From: Clostridium sp. CAG:288
Lineage (GTDB): Bacteria > Bacillota_I > Bacilli_A > RFN20 > CAG-288
DNA length: 60,623 nt
Reading direction: 5' to 3'
Assembly: GCA_000437395.1 (NCBI GenBank)
Contig: FR898176.1
Coordinates: 1 to 60,623, forward strand
Made by a program: the position numbers and the translations under genes. Below, one piece after another: positions 33,286 through 42,391 of this stretch (position 1 is the stretch's first letter; each line of letters begins with the position of its first letter). The notes under the pieces are model-generated. The model saw only the letters and a list, made by a program, of their open reading frames with translations, had not been told where the DNA came from and did not search any database.

Positions 33286-34212
33286 ATGGAATACGTAAAA
33301 ATAAAAGTAGACGAAAGTAAGGCTGAAGAAATAAGAGATTTCTATGACGTGCCTGTTAATCAAAACCCTAAAAATGAATACGAGTATTTTAAAGCAGTTA
33401 CACCTGACAATGTCGAAGTGACATGTTATCGCTCAAAAAAGCTTTTTACTATAGTCTTTGCTGGCGATAAAGAAGCTGTTTTAGATGAAGCTAGTATCTT
33501 CGCTGATAACGTTATGTTAACCGAAAAAAGAAGCAACGATGTCGGACCAGATTATTGGGAAGATATTCACACTCAAATTGGTTCTGATGAAGTTGGAATT
33601 GGAGATTTCTTCGGTGGCTTTTATGTTGCAGCTGTATATCTATCTGGAAACGATATTGGACTTATAGATAAATTAGGTATAGCCGATTCTAAGAAGCTAA
33701 CAGATAGCAAAATGCTTGAAGTAGCACCTATTTTAAGACAAAACATCAAGTGTCACGTCGTCTCAGCTAGCGCTAAAAAAGTAAATGAACTAGTTGATAA
33801 AGGCTGGTCAACTCATAAAATAATGGCTAATTTACATAATTTAGCTCACATAAAATTAATAGAAAAATATAACTTATCTAGCGATACATACATATATATA
33901 GATCAATTTGAGCCTGAACAAATATATAAAAGATATTTAGGATCAAGCGTCGTTAAAAACCCACTAGTATTTCAAACTAAAGGTGAAAGTTTCTATCCAA
34001 GTATTGCAGCTGCCTCTGTTTTAGCAAGATTTGCCTTTTTAAAAGATTGGGAACAAATGGAAAAAACATTGGGGACTGAAATTCCTAAAGGAGCTGGAAT
34101 TCAAGTTGATAAAGTATTTATTCAATTAGTCAAAAAATACGGTTTAGAATATATGAAAAACTATGTCAAAACTCTTTTTAGAAATTATAAAGACATAGCT
34201 AATAAGGAGTGA
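33286..34212 (+). CDS. rnhC: Ribonuclease HIII
   Basis: Removes RNA from RNA-DNA hybrids and primers. The N-terminal TBP-like substrate-binding domain covers about 1-90; the RNase H domain starts at QIGSDEVGIGDFFGG with the first catalytic Asp and Glu, and the next key residues lie in ADSKKLTD and in the YIDQFEP strand. Length 308 matches the HIII type rather than HII. The stop TGA overlaps the region of the next gene's SD, so the MBL-fold lipoprotein is co-transcribed. Confidence 0.95.
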   Translation: MEYVKIKVDESKAEEIRDFYDVPVNQNPKNEYEYFKAVTPDNVEVTCYRSKKLFTIVFAGDKEAVLDEASIFADNVMLTEKRSNDVGPDYWEDIHTQIGSDEVGIGDFFGGFYVAAVYLSGNDIGLIDKLGIADSKKLTDSKMLEVAPILRQNIKCHVVSASAKKVNELVDKGWSTHKIMANLHNLAHIKLIEKYNLSSDTYIYIDQFEPEQIYKRYLGSSVVKNPLVFQTKGESFYPSIAAASVLARFAFLKDWEQMEKTLGTEIPKGAGIQVDKVFIQLVKKYGLEYMKNYVKTLFRNYKDIANKE

Positions 34213-34214
34213 TT

Positions 34215-35606
34215 ATGAAAAAGCATAGATTATCCTTTATTGTAGCTGTCGTTTCTTTACTTATCGGTTCGTGTGGCCCAACTAAAACTCCAAGTAGCTC
34301 GACAATTTCTTCAAGTCCAAGCCAAATAACTGATAGCAGCTATTTATCAAACATCTCTTCAACTGATTTGATATCATCAAATACTACCATAAGCTCAAGC
34401 ACTACTGTAAGTAGCAATAGCACTTCATCAAGTACATTTACTCCAACTAAACCAACTGGAAAAATAGATGATCCTTTTAGCAAAACAACTTGTACAAATT
34501 TTAGAATTTATACTATTGAAATGATTAATCAATACGGTGATTCCTTATTGATTCATTGCGGTGGAGATTACGATGATCCAAACGCTGATCACAGCGACGA
34601 TTTCAATATGCTTATAGATGCTGGTCAATCAGCTGATTCAGGTACAAATGGATTAGTAAGAAAAGCTGTTAAAAAATATGCTAATAACGATTTAGATGTC
34701 GTATTATTTACTCATGGACACGCAGATCATATCGGTGGTATGCCTGGACTATTTAACAATAACAATATCGACGTAGACATGTTTATAGACTTTGGATACA
34801 TTTATGCTGGTAATTCTGGCAACGCCCCAACTGCTGGTTATAATAGCTATGCTGAAGCTAGAAATAGATTAATTGCAAAAGGAACAAACTATTGCACTGC
34901 TTCTGCTTCTATCAACAATTCAGGCGTATGTAGTTCTAAATACTACTTAGCACCAGACCTAACTTTTGAAATAATCGATACTGGAAACTATATAAACGAT
35001 CCGTTTGAATATGTTCATAATAGTGAGTGTAATAACACCTCTATTGCTGGATTATTTAGATATAAAGACTTCACTTTCTTAACAACTGGAGACTTAGACT
35101 CTGAAAGTGTTTTATGTAAATATCCTGATTTACCTAATGACGTCACTTTGTATAAAGCTGCACACCACTGTTCTGACACTTCAAACTCAGCACAACTTCT
35201 TAATAGAATAACTCCTAAATATGTAGTTATGTCAGCAGCTTGTTTAGGTGCATACTCAAATTACAATACAGGGTCAACAAATAAAGATCATCCTAACCCA
35301 ATCGCATTAAAAAGAATATTTAGTAAAGTAGATAAAAATAACGTTTTCCTAAATATGACAATGGGAACTATCATATGTAATATCGATGTAGACGACCCTA
35401 CCAAAATAACTTTCTCTGGTGAAGGAGCCACAAAGATGAAAAATCCTAAAAAGACAACTGATCCAAATGCTCCAGACATAAAAGAAGAAAAAGACTTACC
35501 ACTAGTTCAAACTTACTTTTATAATCATACGTTAATAAATTATAGTGGTACAGAATCTACTTTAGCAAATATGACAAAAGTTTATCCTGATGTAACTCAA
35601 GAATAA
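34215..35606 (+). CDS. Secreted metallo-beta-lactamase-fold lipoprotein (ComEC-C-like)
   Basis: Lipoprotein of 463 residues: signal with lipobox LLIGSC, a Ser/Thr-rich linker of about 60 residues, then an MBL-fold domain. The metal motif THGHADHIGGM is at about residues 172-182; AAHHCSDTS and the C-terminal DHPNP match the later metal-ligand His positions. The arrangement resembles the MBL domain at the end of ComEC and related extracellular hydrolases, so a nuclease or phosphodiesterase role outside the membrane is possible. AAGGAG lies 5 bases before ATG at 34215; the frame could also begin at GTG 34209, but with worse spacing. Confidence 0.82.
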   Translation: MKKHRLSFIVAVVSLLIGSCGPTKTPSSSTISSSPSQITDSSYLSNISSTDLISSNTTISSSTTVSSNSTSSSTFTPTKPTGKIDDPFSKTTCTNFRIYTIEMINQYGDSLLIHCGGDYDDPNADHSDDFNMLIDAGQSADSGTNGLVRKAVKKYANNDLDVVLFTHGHADHIGGMPGLFNNNNIDVDMFIDFGYIYAGNSGNAPTAGYNSYAEARNRLIAKGTNYCTASASINNSGVCSSKYYLAPDLTFEIIDTGNYINDPFEYVHNSECNNTSIAGLFRYKDFTFLTTGDLDSESVLCKYPDLPNDVTLYKAAHHCSDTSNSAQLLNRITPKYVVMSAACLGAYSNYNTGSTNKDHPNPIALKRIFSKVDKNNVFLNMTMGTIICNIDVDDPTKITFSGEGATKMKNPKKTTDPNAPDIKEEKDLPLVQTYFYNHTLINYSGTESTLANMTKVYPDVTQE

Positions 35607-35614
35607 TGTTTTTT

Positions 35615-35648
35615 AACACAACATCTAATTTGGGTGTTGTGTTTTTAT
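35615..35648 (+). terminator. Terminator of the rnhC/MBL operon
   Basis: AACACAACA and TGTTGTGTT form a 9-bp stem around an 11-base loop, followed by TTTATTTT. It overlaps the 3' end of the convergent minus-strand gene at 35625. Confidence 0.8.
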
Positions 35649-36188
35649 TTTATCTTTTAATAAATTTTCTAAGTATGGTTTTATTGAGTTTAAAATAATA
35701 GCTGTAGCTTTTTGATTTTGCTTTATAGTTCTTTTTCTCTTATTAAACATGTCTAACATAAATTTATAATCATTATATGGGTTAAAGTTATTATATTTAG
35801 TCGCTTTAAAAGCTCCTTCATCGTATAAGTATTTCAAGAGTTTCCTAGAAAAGTATTCTGTAGTAAGCTCCAAAAAAGAATTATTTTCAACAGCGTGTAA
35901 TAGCTTAAAAAGCTGCTCTTTAATAGATACTTGTTCATCAAGATCATCACGTCCAAACTTATTAATACAAGAACTACCTATCGGATATAATTCATTATTA
36001 TTAAGTCTATTTTTTATAGTAAAAAGATACTTCAGATGCTCTTTACCACATATGCAAGATTCGCTAAGCGAATCATCTTCTTCAAAATTACAAATTTCCC
36101 ATTCGTATCTTGCAGAGCTCCATTCTTTAGATTCGGAAAACTTTATAACAGTGAGAATTAATTTAGTAACATAACTAGAATTTTTCAT
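35625..36188 (-). CDS. Uncharacterised protein with CxC-GK zinc-like motif
   Basis: Protein of 187 residues that I cannot name. The middle part contains ESCICGKEHLKYLFTIKN and then YPIGSSCINKFG; the pattern C-x-C-G-K ... PIGS-x-CI recurs in small uncharacterised proteins of Bacillota and their phages and could bind zinc. The C-terminal third is basic and helical. It stands alone on the minus strand, convergent with the MBL lipoprotein gene. SD placement is weak (AAAGG 17 bases upstream). A nucleic-acid-binding role is only a guess. Confidence 0.6.
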   Translation of the reverse strand: MKNSSYVTKLILTVIKFSESKEWSSARYEWEICNFEEDDSLSESCICGKEHLKYLFTIKNRLNNNELYPIGSSCINKFGRDDLDEQVSIKEQLFKLLHAVENNSFLELTTEYFSRKLLKYLYDEGAFKATKYNNFNPYNDYKFMLDMFNKRKRTIKQNQKATAIILNSIKPYLENLLKDKIKTQHPN

Positions 36189-36258
36189 CTACTATAACAC
36201 CATTACCTTTTACAAATTAATTATAACATTCAAAGTATCTTTTAAACATATTATCAAA

Positions 36259-36295
36259 TAAAAAAGCAACTGAGAAATAACTCTCAATCGCTTTA
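36259..36295 (-). terminator. Terminator of the lspA-rluD operon
   Basis: On the minus strand AAAGCGATTGAG pairs with CTCAGTTGCTTT over 12 positions (two G-U pairs), followed by a T-run. It lies 13 bases after the stop of the pseudouridine synthase. Confidence 0.8.
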
Positions 36296-36307
36296 TTAAA
36301 TTTGATA

Positions 36308-37222
36308 TTAATTGTTACAAAACCATTTTAACAATTCTTTAAAGTAATCATCAATTGGTGAATAAACAACAACTTCTTCCATTGTCCAAGGATGAACAAA
36401 CGATAATTTAAATGCGTGGAGGCATTGGCCTTTTGTTGCTATTTTATCATTCTTTCTTCCATAGACCTCATCACCGACAACTGGATATCCAGCATATGCC
36501 AAATGAACTCTAATTTGATGAGTTCGACCAGTTTCAAGTTCAGCTCTGACAAGAGCACCTTTGTTATATTGATTATAAACAGTAAAATGCGTAACAGCAT
36601 TTTTACCATTTATTGGATCGACAGCCATTTTTAATCTGTCATATTTAGATCTACCAATCGGTGCATCAACTTTAAATGTTTGATGATCTGGATGACCATA
36701 AACCAAAGCTAAATATTCTCTTTTAACTTCATGCCTTGAAATCATATCAGTGAGTAAGTTAGCAGTATCGTCATCTTTAGCTACGACAAGTAATCCTGCT
36801 GTGTCTTTATCTATTCTATGGACGATACCTGGTCTTACAAAACTATTGGTATCACCTTGGTCTAAATATTCTCCGTATTCTTTAACTAAATAAGCTAATC
36901 CGTTAACTAAAGTATCATCATAGTGGCCAGGAGCTGGATGAACAACTAAACCTCTTGGTTTATTAACTATCATAAGCCATTGATCTTCATAGACAATTTG
37001 CAAGTCCATTTTAGTTTTAGTTGTCATATCTGGTGGTAACTCAGGTTCGTTATACGAAATTTCATCACCACTTTTAATCTTAGTGCCGTTTTTAGTAACT
37101 TCTTTACCATTGATCAATACTTTATTAGCTATAATTTCTTGAGCTTTATTTCTCGTCAAGCCAAGTTCTTCAGCAAGTATTTGATCAAGTCGACCATCAG
37201 TTTTACTCTTTACTATTTTCAT
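36308..37222 (-). CDS. RluD-family 23S rRNA pseudouridine synthase
   Basis: Pseudouridine synthase with an N-terminal S4 RNA-binding domain (RLDQILAEELGLTRNKAQ) and a RluA-type catalytic domain with HRIDKDTAGLLVVAKDD, whose Asp is the nucleophile, plus LETGRTHQIRVHLA. Length is about 304. Exact target (RluD positions or another) cannot be fixed from sequence. The open frame begins at 37261, but ATG at 37222 (MKIVKSK) starts just before the S4 domain; it overlaps the end of lspA by 20 bases. This gene commonly follows lspA in Firmicutes. Confidence 0.92.
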   Translation of the reverse strand: MKIVKSKTDGRLDQILAEELGLTRNKAQEIIANKVLINGKEVTKNGTKIKSGDEISYNEPELPPDMTTKTKMDLQIVYEDQWLMIVNKPRGLVVHPAPGHYDDTLVNGLAYLVKEYGEYLDQGDTNSFVRPGIVHRIDKDTAGLLVVAKDDDTANLLTDMISRHEVKREYLALVYGHPDHQTFKVDAPIGRSKYDRLKMAVDPINGKNAVTHFTVYNQYNKGALVRAELETGRTHQIRVHLAYAGYPVVGDEVYGRKNDKIATKGQCLHAFKLSFVHPWTMEEVVVYSPIDDYFKELLKWFCNN

Positions 37223-37859
37223 CATGTTCTTCGGTACTTTCGTCACTTGTCGAAGCGTCATCTTCTGCTGAGTTTTCTTTTAATTCTTCAGTTAATTTTT
37301 TGCTATCGATATTATTGCTTTTTTCTTTAGCTTTTTCTTTTTCTTTAGTCTCTTTAAGATCGACTATTATTTCACTTATCATCAAGAGAATTACTCCGAC
37401 AACAAGGCAAGAATCAGCAAAGTTAAATGTTGGGAAATGATATGAACCAAAAGTAAATTCTAAGAAATCAATTACCCCATTTTTATAGAAAGCTCTATCT
37501 ATTAAGTTTCCTAAAGCTCCAGGAATCATCAAACATAAAGAAAGTCTTTGGCAAAGAGTTAACTTTTTAAATTTAGCTATTAAGAAATAAATCATAACCG
37601 CTGAAGCGATAAGAGATATTGAAACTAATAACCAATCTTTACCCGCAAACATTCCCCAAGCAGCACCAGTGTTATACAAAAGAGCTATTCTAAAGAAACC
37701 TGGTATAACAGTTATAGCATGACCTGGCTTAGTTAAAAGAATATGTTCTAAGCCAAGTTTGCTAACTATATCGATAATAAATAGTAATGGTATTAACCAT
37801 AACCATGACTTAAAGAACCATTTTGCGCCATTGCAAAAAGTGTTCCAAGCCTTATTCAT
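37203..37859 (-). CDS. lspA: Lipoprotein signal peptidase with acidic C-terminal tail
   Basis: Signal peptidase II, which cleaves prolipoproteins at the lipobox; several such lipoproteins are encoded in this window. Four membrane helices with the catalytic pair in GNLIDRAF and TFNFADS. The enzyme part ends near residue 165. A further 50 residues of Lys/Glu-rich and then Glu/Asp/Ser-rich sequence follow, which Bacillus LspA lacks. Eight-base overlap with ileS upstream. Confidence 0.94.
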   Translation of the reverse strand: MNKAWNTFCNGAKWFFKSWLWLIPLLFIIDIVSKLGLEHILLTKPGHAITVIPGFFRIALLYNTGAAWGMFAGKDWLLVSISLIASAVMIYFLIAKFKKLTLCQRLSLCLMIPGALGNLIDRAFYKNGVIDFLEFTFGSYHFPTFNFADSCLVVGVILLMISEIIVDLKETKEKEKAKEKSNNIDSKKLTEELKENSAEDDASTSDESTEEHDENSKE

Positions 37860-40563
37860 GCTTTATAACCTCAGCACATCTTTCACAGATGTGGTGACCT
37901 TCACTATCTTCTTCAAGGTGATCAAAGTAGCACCAGCAACGTTCGCATCTTTCACCAACAAACTTAGTAGCTCCTTCATTTTCTCCTAAAGTAACTTTTG
38001 CAACTTGAAGAATACGTGCAAGTTCTTCTTCACCTAACTTATTAGCTAAAGCGAGTTGTTCGCCTTCTAAAGATAAAGTTAAGCTTGCTTCTGGATTTTG
38101 TCCAAATAAGCCATTGCTTCTAGCAACTTCTAATAACTTTAATGCCTTATTACGAATAGCAACTAAATTCTTATATTCGTTTAAAGCAACCTCATCGACT
38201 TTTTCAGTTGGATAATCACTTAAAGCTATTGAACCTGGTGTAGCACCTTTATGTAAGTGATCGTTAACTTCTTCCATAGTGAATGGGAGAATTGGAGATA
38301 AAGCAATTGAAAGCTTTCTAACCATTTCGTAAAGAACTTTTTGAACTCCTTTACGTCTTAAAGAGTCAACTGCATCGCAGTAAAGAACATCTTTAGCTAA
38401 ATCTAAATAGAAAGCACTTAAATCGTTAACCATGAAGTTAAAGATTGCACTTTGAACACCGATAAAGTCATATGAAGCATATTCTTTATCTACTGTTTCC
38501 ATTAAAGAATTAAGTTTAGCTAAGATCATCTTATCTAATTCACTTAATTCATATTCGCATTCTGGATCAAATACATGTTCAGCATCGTCAAACAAATTAG
38601 CTAACATAAACTTAAATGTATTTCTAATCTTTCTATAAGATTCACTGACAATTTTAATTAATTCTTCTGATAACTTTGATTCAGCTTGGAAGTCGATTGT
38701 AGAAACCCATAATCTTAAAATATCAGCACCATATGTATCACAAATCTTGTTTGGATCAATGCCGTTACCTTTTGATTTAGAGAATTTTTCACCATTTCCA
38801 TCAACAATCATACCATGGGTAACAATTGATTTATATGGAGCGATACCTGTAGTAGCAACAGCCAAAATTAAAGAGGAGTTATACCAACCTCTGTATTGGT
38901 CGTTTCCTTCAAGATATAAGTCAGCTGGATATGGATAACCTTTAGCTATATCTACTGATCTAAATGAAGAGCCAGAGTCAAACCAAACATCCATAATATC
39001 TTTTTCTTTAGTGAACAGTCCGTTAGGTGAATGTTCTGTTGTATAACCTTCTGGTAACAAGTCTTTGGCTTCTCTTTCATACCAAACGTTAGAGCCATAT
39101 TGTCCAATTAATTCAGCAATGTGATCAAATACTTTTTTGTCCAAGATAGCTGTGCCATCTTCAGCATAAATAATCGGAATTGGGACACCCCAAGCTCTTT
39201 GTCTAGAAATACACCAGTCTTCACGACCTTCAATCATGTTATGTAATCTAACTTTACCCCATTTTGGAGAATAGCTAACTTTTTCAACTTCGTCTAAAAG
39301 GTTTTGTTTAATAGCTGATAAAGAGCAGAACCATTGTGGTGTTGCTCTAAAGATTAAAGGTTTACCTGTTCTCCAGTCATGTGGATATGAGTGAGTAATT
39401 TCAATAAGTTTTAATAAAGCGCCATTTCTTTCAAGAAGCTCTATCGATTTATCGTTAGCTTCTTCATAGAAAAGTCCAGCAAGTTCTTCACCTGCATCTT
39501 TAGTCATATATCCATGTTCATCAACTGGGCAATATGGTTTAATACCATATTTCAAGCAAACTTTAAAGTCATCTAAACCGTGTCCAGGAGCGATGTGAAC
39601 ACAGCCAGTACCAGCATCATCGCTGACATAATCTCCAAGGATAATTAATGAATCTTTATCGTAATATGGATGTTTGCACTTAGAAAGTTCAACTTCAGAT
39701 CCTTTGAATTCTTTAATTAATTCACATTCTGATAATCCAAGTGTTTCTTTTAATTCTTCAGCTTTAGATTTTAAGAAAATCAAATTACCTTTATCTGTCT
39801 TAAAAACGCCATAAGTAAATAATGGGTTTAAACAAATAGCTAAGTTAGCTGGTAAAGTCCATGGAGTTGTTGTCCAAATGACAAAATAATCACCGACTGA
39901 GATTGGACCTTTAGCTTCAGTGACTTGGAATCTAACATAAATTGTCTTAGCTGTGACATCTTTATATTCGATTTCAGCTTCAGCCAAAGCAGATTCACTA
40001 GATGGGGACCAGTTAACTGGCTTCAAGCCTTTATAGATATAGCCTTTTAAAGCCATATCAGCAAAGATTTCAATTTGTCCTTTTTCATATTCTTTTGTCA
40101 AAGTAATATAAGGATTTTCATAATCGCCAACAACGCCTAATCTAAGTAATTGCTTTCTTTGTTTATCAACTTGCTTAAAAGCATATTTAGCGCATTGTTT
40201 TCTAAAGTCGACAATTGGAGTAGTTTTTCTATCAACTCCGTTTTTAACTACTGCATTTTCGATAGGTAATCCGTGTGTATCCCATCCAGGTGTGAATGGT
40301 GTATAAAAACCTTTTAAAGATTTATAACGGATAATCATATCCTTTAAAATTTTGTTTAAAGCGTGGCCAGCATGCATGTCACCATTAGCATATGGTGGAC
40401 CATCGTGAAGGTAAAAAGCTTCACGACCATCGTTTTTTTCAAGCATCTTGTGATATAAGTCCATTTCACTCCAATGCTTGACATAAGTAGGCTCTTTTTG
40501 AGCTAAGTTAGCTCTCATTTCAAAATCGCCTTTGTTCATTATTAACGTCTTTTTAAGTTCCAT
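37852..40563 (-). CDS. ileS: Isoleucyl-tRNA synthetase
   Basis: Charges tRNA-Ile. Class I signature HAGHAL near the N-terminus and KMSKS-like KFSKSKGNG are present, with an editing domain between and a C-terminal zinc-finger element CERCWCYFD ... CERCAEV. ATG at 40563 gives 903 residues, normal for bacterial IleS of this type. An earlier in-frame start at 40650 lies inside the T-box terminator and is rejected; GGGAGG is 7 bases before the chosen ATG. Regulated by a T-box leader. Confidence 0.97.
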   Translation of the reverse strand: MELKKTLIMNKGDFEMRANLAQKEPTYVKHWSEMDLYHKMLEKNDGREAFYLHDGPPYANGDMHAGHALNKILKDMIIRYKSLKGFYTPFTPGWDTHGLPIENAVVKNGVDRKTTPIVDFRKQCAKYAFKQVDKQRKQLLRLGVVGDYENPYITLTKEYEKGQIEIFADMALKGYIYKGLKPVNWSPSSESALAEAEIEYKDVTAKTIYVRFQVTEAKGPISVGDYFVIWTTTPWTLPANLAICLNPLFTYGVFKTDKGNLIFLKSKAEELKETLGLSECELIKEFKGSEVELSKCKHPYYDKDSLIILGDYVSDDAGTGCVHIAPGHGLDDFKVCLKYGIKPYCPVDEHGYMTKDAGEELAGLFYEEANDKSIELLERNGALLKLIEITHSYPHDWRTGKPLIFRATPQWFCSLSAIKQNLLDEVEKVSYSPKWGKVRLHNMIEGREDWCISRQRAWGVPIPIIYAEDGTAILDKKVFDHIAELIGQYGSNVWYEREAKDLLPEGYTTEHSPNGLFTKEKDIMDVWFDSGSSFRSVDIAKGYPYPADLYLEGNDQYRGWYNSSLILAVATTGIAPYKSIVTHGMIVDGNGEKFSKSKGNGIDPNKICDTYGADILRLWVSTIDFQAESKLSEELIKIVSESYRKIRNTFKFMLANLFDDAEHVFDPECEYELSELDKMILAKLNSLMETVDKEYASYDFIGVQSAIFNFMVNDLSAFYLDLAKDVLYCDAVDSLRRKGVQKVLYEMVRKLSIALSPILPFTMEEVNDHLHKGATPGSIALSDYPTEKVDEVALNEYKNLVAIRNKALKLLEVARSNGLFGQNPEASLTLSLEGEQLALANKLGEEELARILQVAKVTLGENEGATKFVGERCERCWCYFDHLEEDSEGHHICERCAEVIKHE

Positions 40564-40783
40564 GTTTTCCTCCCAAATAAAAAGGCCTTTTTGCCAAGGG
40601 TGCATCACTGCACGGTACCACCTTGGTTCCAAGACACATTGTCTAAGCACTCATTATTCCTATAACGCTGGAAAGCGGGAAAATCCATAACTCCGAGTGA
40701 TATACTTAGTCTAGTTTTCTATCGCCTTACACCAACGCGACTCGCTTTAAGAACTTAGAAAAAGTACGTGTCTCTTCTACGTC
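40564..40783 (-). promoter_or_regulatory. T-box riboswitch of ileS
   Basis: A leader of about 220 bases. The minus strand contains the conserved T-box AAGGTGGTACCGTG (near 40610-40624), whose UGG pairs with the uncharged tRNA CCA end. CCAAGG...GTGC and GCAC-CCTTGG then form the competing terminator stem, followed by a T-run near 40579. A structured stem I region lies upstream, and AAGTATATCACTC holds AUC, an isoleucine codon in a position consistent with the specifier. Low charging of tRNA-Ile should allow read-through into ileS. Confidence 0.92.
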
Positions 40784-40789
40784 CTTATT

Positions 40790-40818
40790 ATTATAATAAA
40801 AACTTTTATTATAAACAA
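40790..40818 (-). promoter_or_regulatory. Promoter of the ileS T-box transcript
   Basis: On the minus strand TTGTTT (40813-40818), a 17-base spacer and TATAAT (40790-40795). Start near 40783, at the beginning of the T-box leader. Confidence 0.6.
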
Positions 40819-40820
40819 TA

Positions 40821-40864
40821 TAAAAAACCTCAAGTCTAACCAATTTATGTTAAACATTGAGGTT
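40821..40864 (-). terminator. Terminator of the hydrolase operon
   Basis: On the minus strand AACCTCAA and TTGAGGTT form an 8-bp stem followed by TTTTTTA. It lies 4 bases past the hydrolase stop at 40869 and immediately upstream of the ileS promoter. Confidence 0.8.
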
Positions 40865-40868
40865 AATA

Positions 40869-41681
40869 TTAATCTTTCAATTCTTGAGCTATTGCAAGCT
40901 TTAAAGATTCGATATCTTCTTCCTCTTCACGTTGCTCACTAGTTTTAAAGTGGAAAGCAAAAGCTAAAATATCATCATAAGCAATTTTACCACTAGTTAT
41001 GTGAATAATCATTAAGTGATCTTTACCTGGATATACCTTCATAGTTGAAGGAGCCTTTTTAATTCTCTTTGTAATGGTATAAAAAGTGCTTGATGTGACA
41101 TAGGAGTCATCAGATCCTTTAAACATTAAAGTCTTACACTTTACTTTTCTAAACCACTTACGTTCCCTAAATGTAGCTAAAGCAATGTTATAAGATAGTC
41201 TTACAACACCTTTAGTCTTCATTTTAGCCATAATTCTTGCAGCTTTTTTTCCGTGCTTAATTCTGAGTTTAATGCTCTTATATGCAACTTTTAGATAAGT
41301 TTTTAAAAGCTTAGTTTTAACTAAATAAATAGTTGGAGAAGCTAAAATTAATTTTCTGACTTGTGGAATTTGGCTAGAAACGTGAGCACAAATACCAGCA
41401 GAAAAAGAATAACCCAAAAGATAAATAATATATCCTTTATCAGCATAACTTTGGCAAAAGTCTAGTAACTTTCGATACATGAGTTTATGTTTATAAGTTT
41501 TTTTATCTGTTGGATCGTATAAATATGCTAATTTAACTTCGAGATTTTTCTTAGTGTTAATTTTATCAAAATAATCTTTAAACTCTAAAAAATCATGTCT
41601 TTCACTGTTAATAAAGCCATGAACGCAGATAATTACAATTTTCGCATTATCCATTAAGGAAATTGTATCTTGTGTATTCAT
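40869..41681 (-). CDS. Alpha/beta hydrolase
   Basis: Protein of 270 residues with an alpha/beta hydrolase fold. IVIICVHGFINSE is the oxyanion-hole strand, GYSFSAG holds the nucleophilic Ser, GSDDSYV the acid and GKDHLMI the catalytic His. There is no signal peptide, and the region 150-185 is very basic. Substrate unknown; esterase or lipase-type activity is likely. Last in a three-gene operon (ygjP-like, RNA methyltransferase, hydrolase), two bases after the methyltransferase stop. Confidence 0.85.
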   Translation of the reverse strand: MNTQDTISLMDNAKIVIICVHGFINSERHDFLEFKDYFDKINTKKNLEVKLAYLYDPTDKKTYKHKLMYRKLLDFCQSYADKGYIIYLLGYSFSAGICAHVSSQIPQVRKLILASPTIYLVKTKLLKTYLKVAYKSIKLRIKHGKKAARIMAKMKTKGVVRLSYNIALATFRERKWFRKVKCKTLMFKGSDDSYVTSSTFYTITKRIKKAPSTMKVYPGKDHLMIIHITSGKIAYDDILAFAFHFKTSEQREEEEDIESLKLAIAQELKD

Positions 41682-41683
41682 TA

Positions 41684-42391
41684 TTACTCCTTAAATAAAA
41701 ACATAAAGACTCCTGCTGCAATAGCAACATTTAACGAATCAATATTTGCAATGTCGAGTTTGACTTTTTCACCTGGAATTGTCAAGTGTTCTTTTCTAAT
41801 TCCAGTACCTTCATTACCAAAGACTAAAACAAAAGGCGTATCATTTTTGACCTTGCCATCAACTATTTTACCATCTAATACTGTAAAGTAAATCTTATGA
41901 CTTGTAAAATCAGTAAGTTCTGCATATCCAATTGGTAAATTAAATATTGCTCCCTTGGTAGCTTGAATAGCTTTAGTGTTATATGGAGACACGCAGTCAT
42001 TAGATAAAGCGACACCAGAATATCCAAATGCAGAAGCTGTTCTAATAATAGTACCTAAGTTTCCAGGATCTTGAACGCCATCCAAATAAATAACTTTATT
42101 GCCAAAAGTTTTGCTCAATTTATAACTTGCAACTCCCATAGCGACTGGAATACTTTTATACGAAGATAACTCTCTATACAAATCTTTAGACAATATGTAA
42201 GTATCAAAATCTTCATATCCATCAACAGAGTTTAAAGCAACAATATATTTCAATACACCATTATTCTTGGCCATTTCTAACAAATCTAAACCTTCGATAA
42301 GAATTAATTCTTCTTTCTTACCGCCTTTTTCTTTTAATTCTTTAAGATATTTGTAAAATTTGTTAGATTTTGAAGTAATTTCTTTAATCAT
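41684..42391 (-). CDS. TrmH/SpoU-family RNA 2'-O-methyltransferase
   Basis: SPOUT methyltransferase of 235 residues. The N-terminal substrate-binding L30e-like part contains KGGKKEELILIEGLDLL; the knot domain has LDGVQDPGNLGTIIRTASAF, FVLVFGNEGTGI and SLNVAIAAGVFMF (motifs 1 to 3). Probably a 23S rRNA or tRNA ribose methylase of the RlmB/TrmH group; exact nucleotide unknown. ATGA overlap with the ygjP-like gene upstream. Confidence 0.9.
   Translation of the reverse strand: MIKEITSKSNKFYKYLKELKEKGGKKEELILIEGLDLLEMAKNNGVLKYIVALNSVDGYEDFDTYILSKDLYRELSSYKSIPVAMGVASYKLSKTFGNKVIYLDGVQDPGNLGTIIRTASAFGYSGVALSNDCVSPYNTKAIQATKGAIFNLPIGYAELTDFTSHKIYFTVLDGKIVDGKVKNDTPFVLVFGNEGTGIRKEHLTIPGEKVKLDIANIDSLNVAIAAGVFMFLFKE

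Noticed and set aside
40564..40650. ileS starting at an ATG 87 bases upstream
   Set aside because: The extra residues translate the T-box and its terminator; the conserved start with SD is at 40563.
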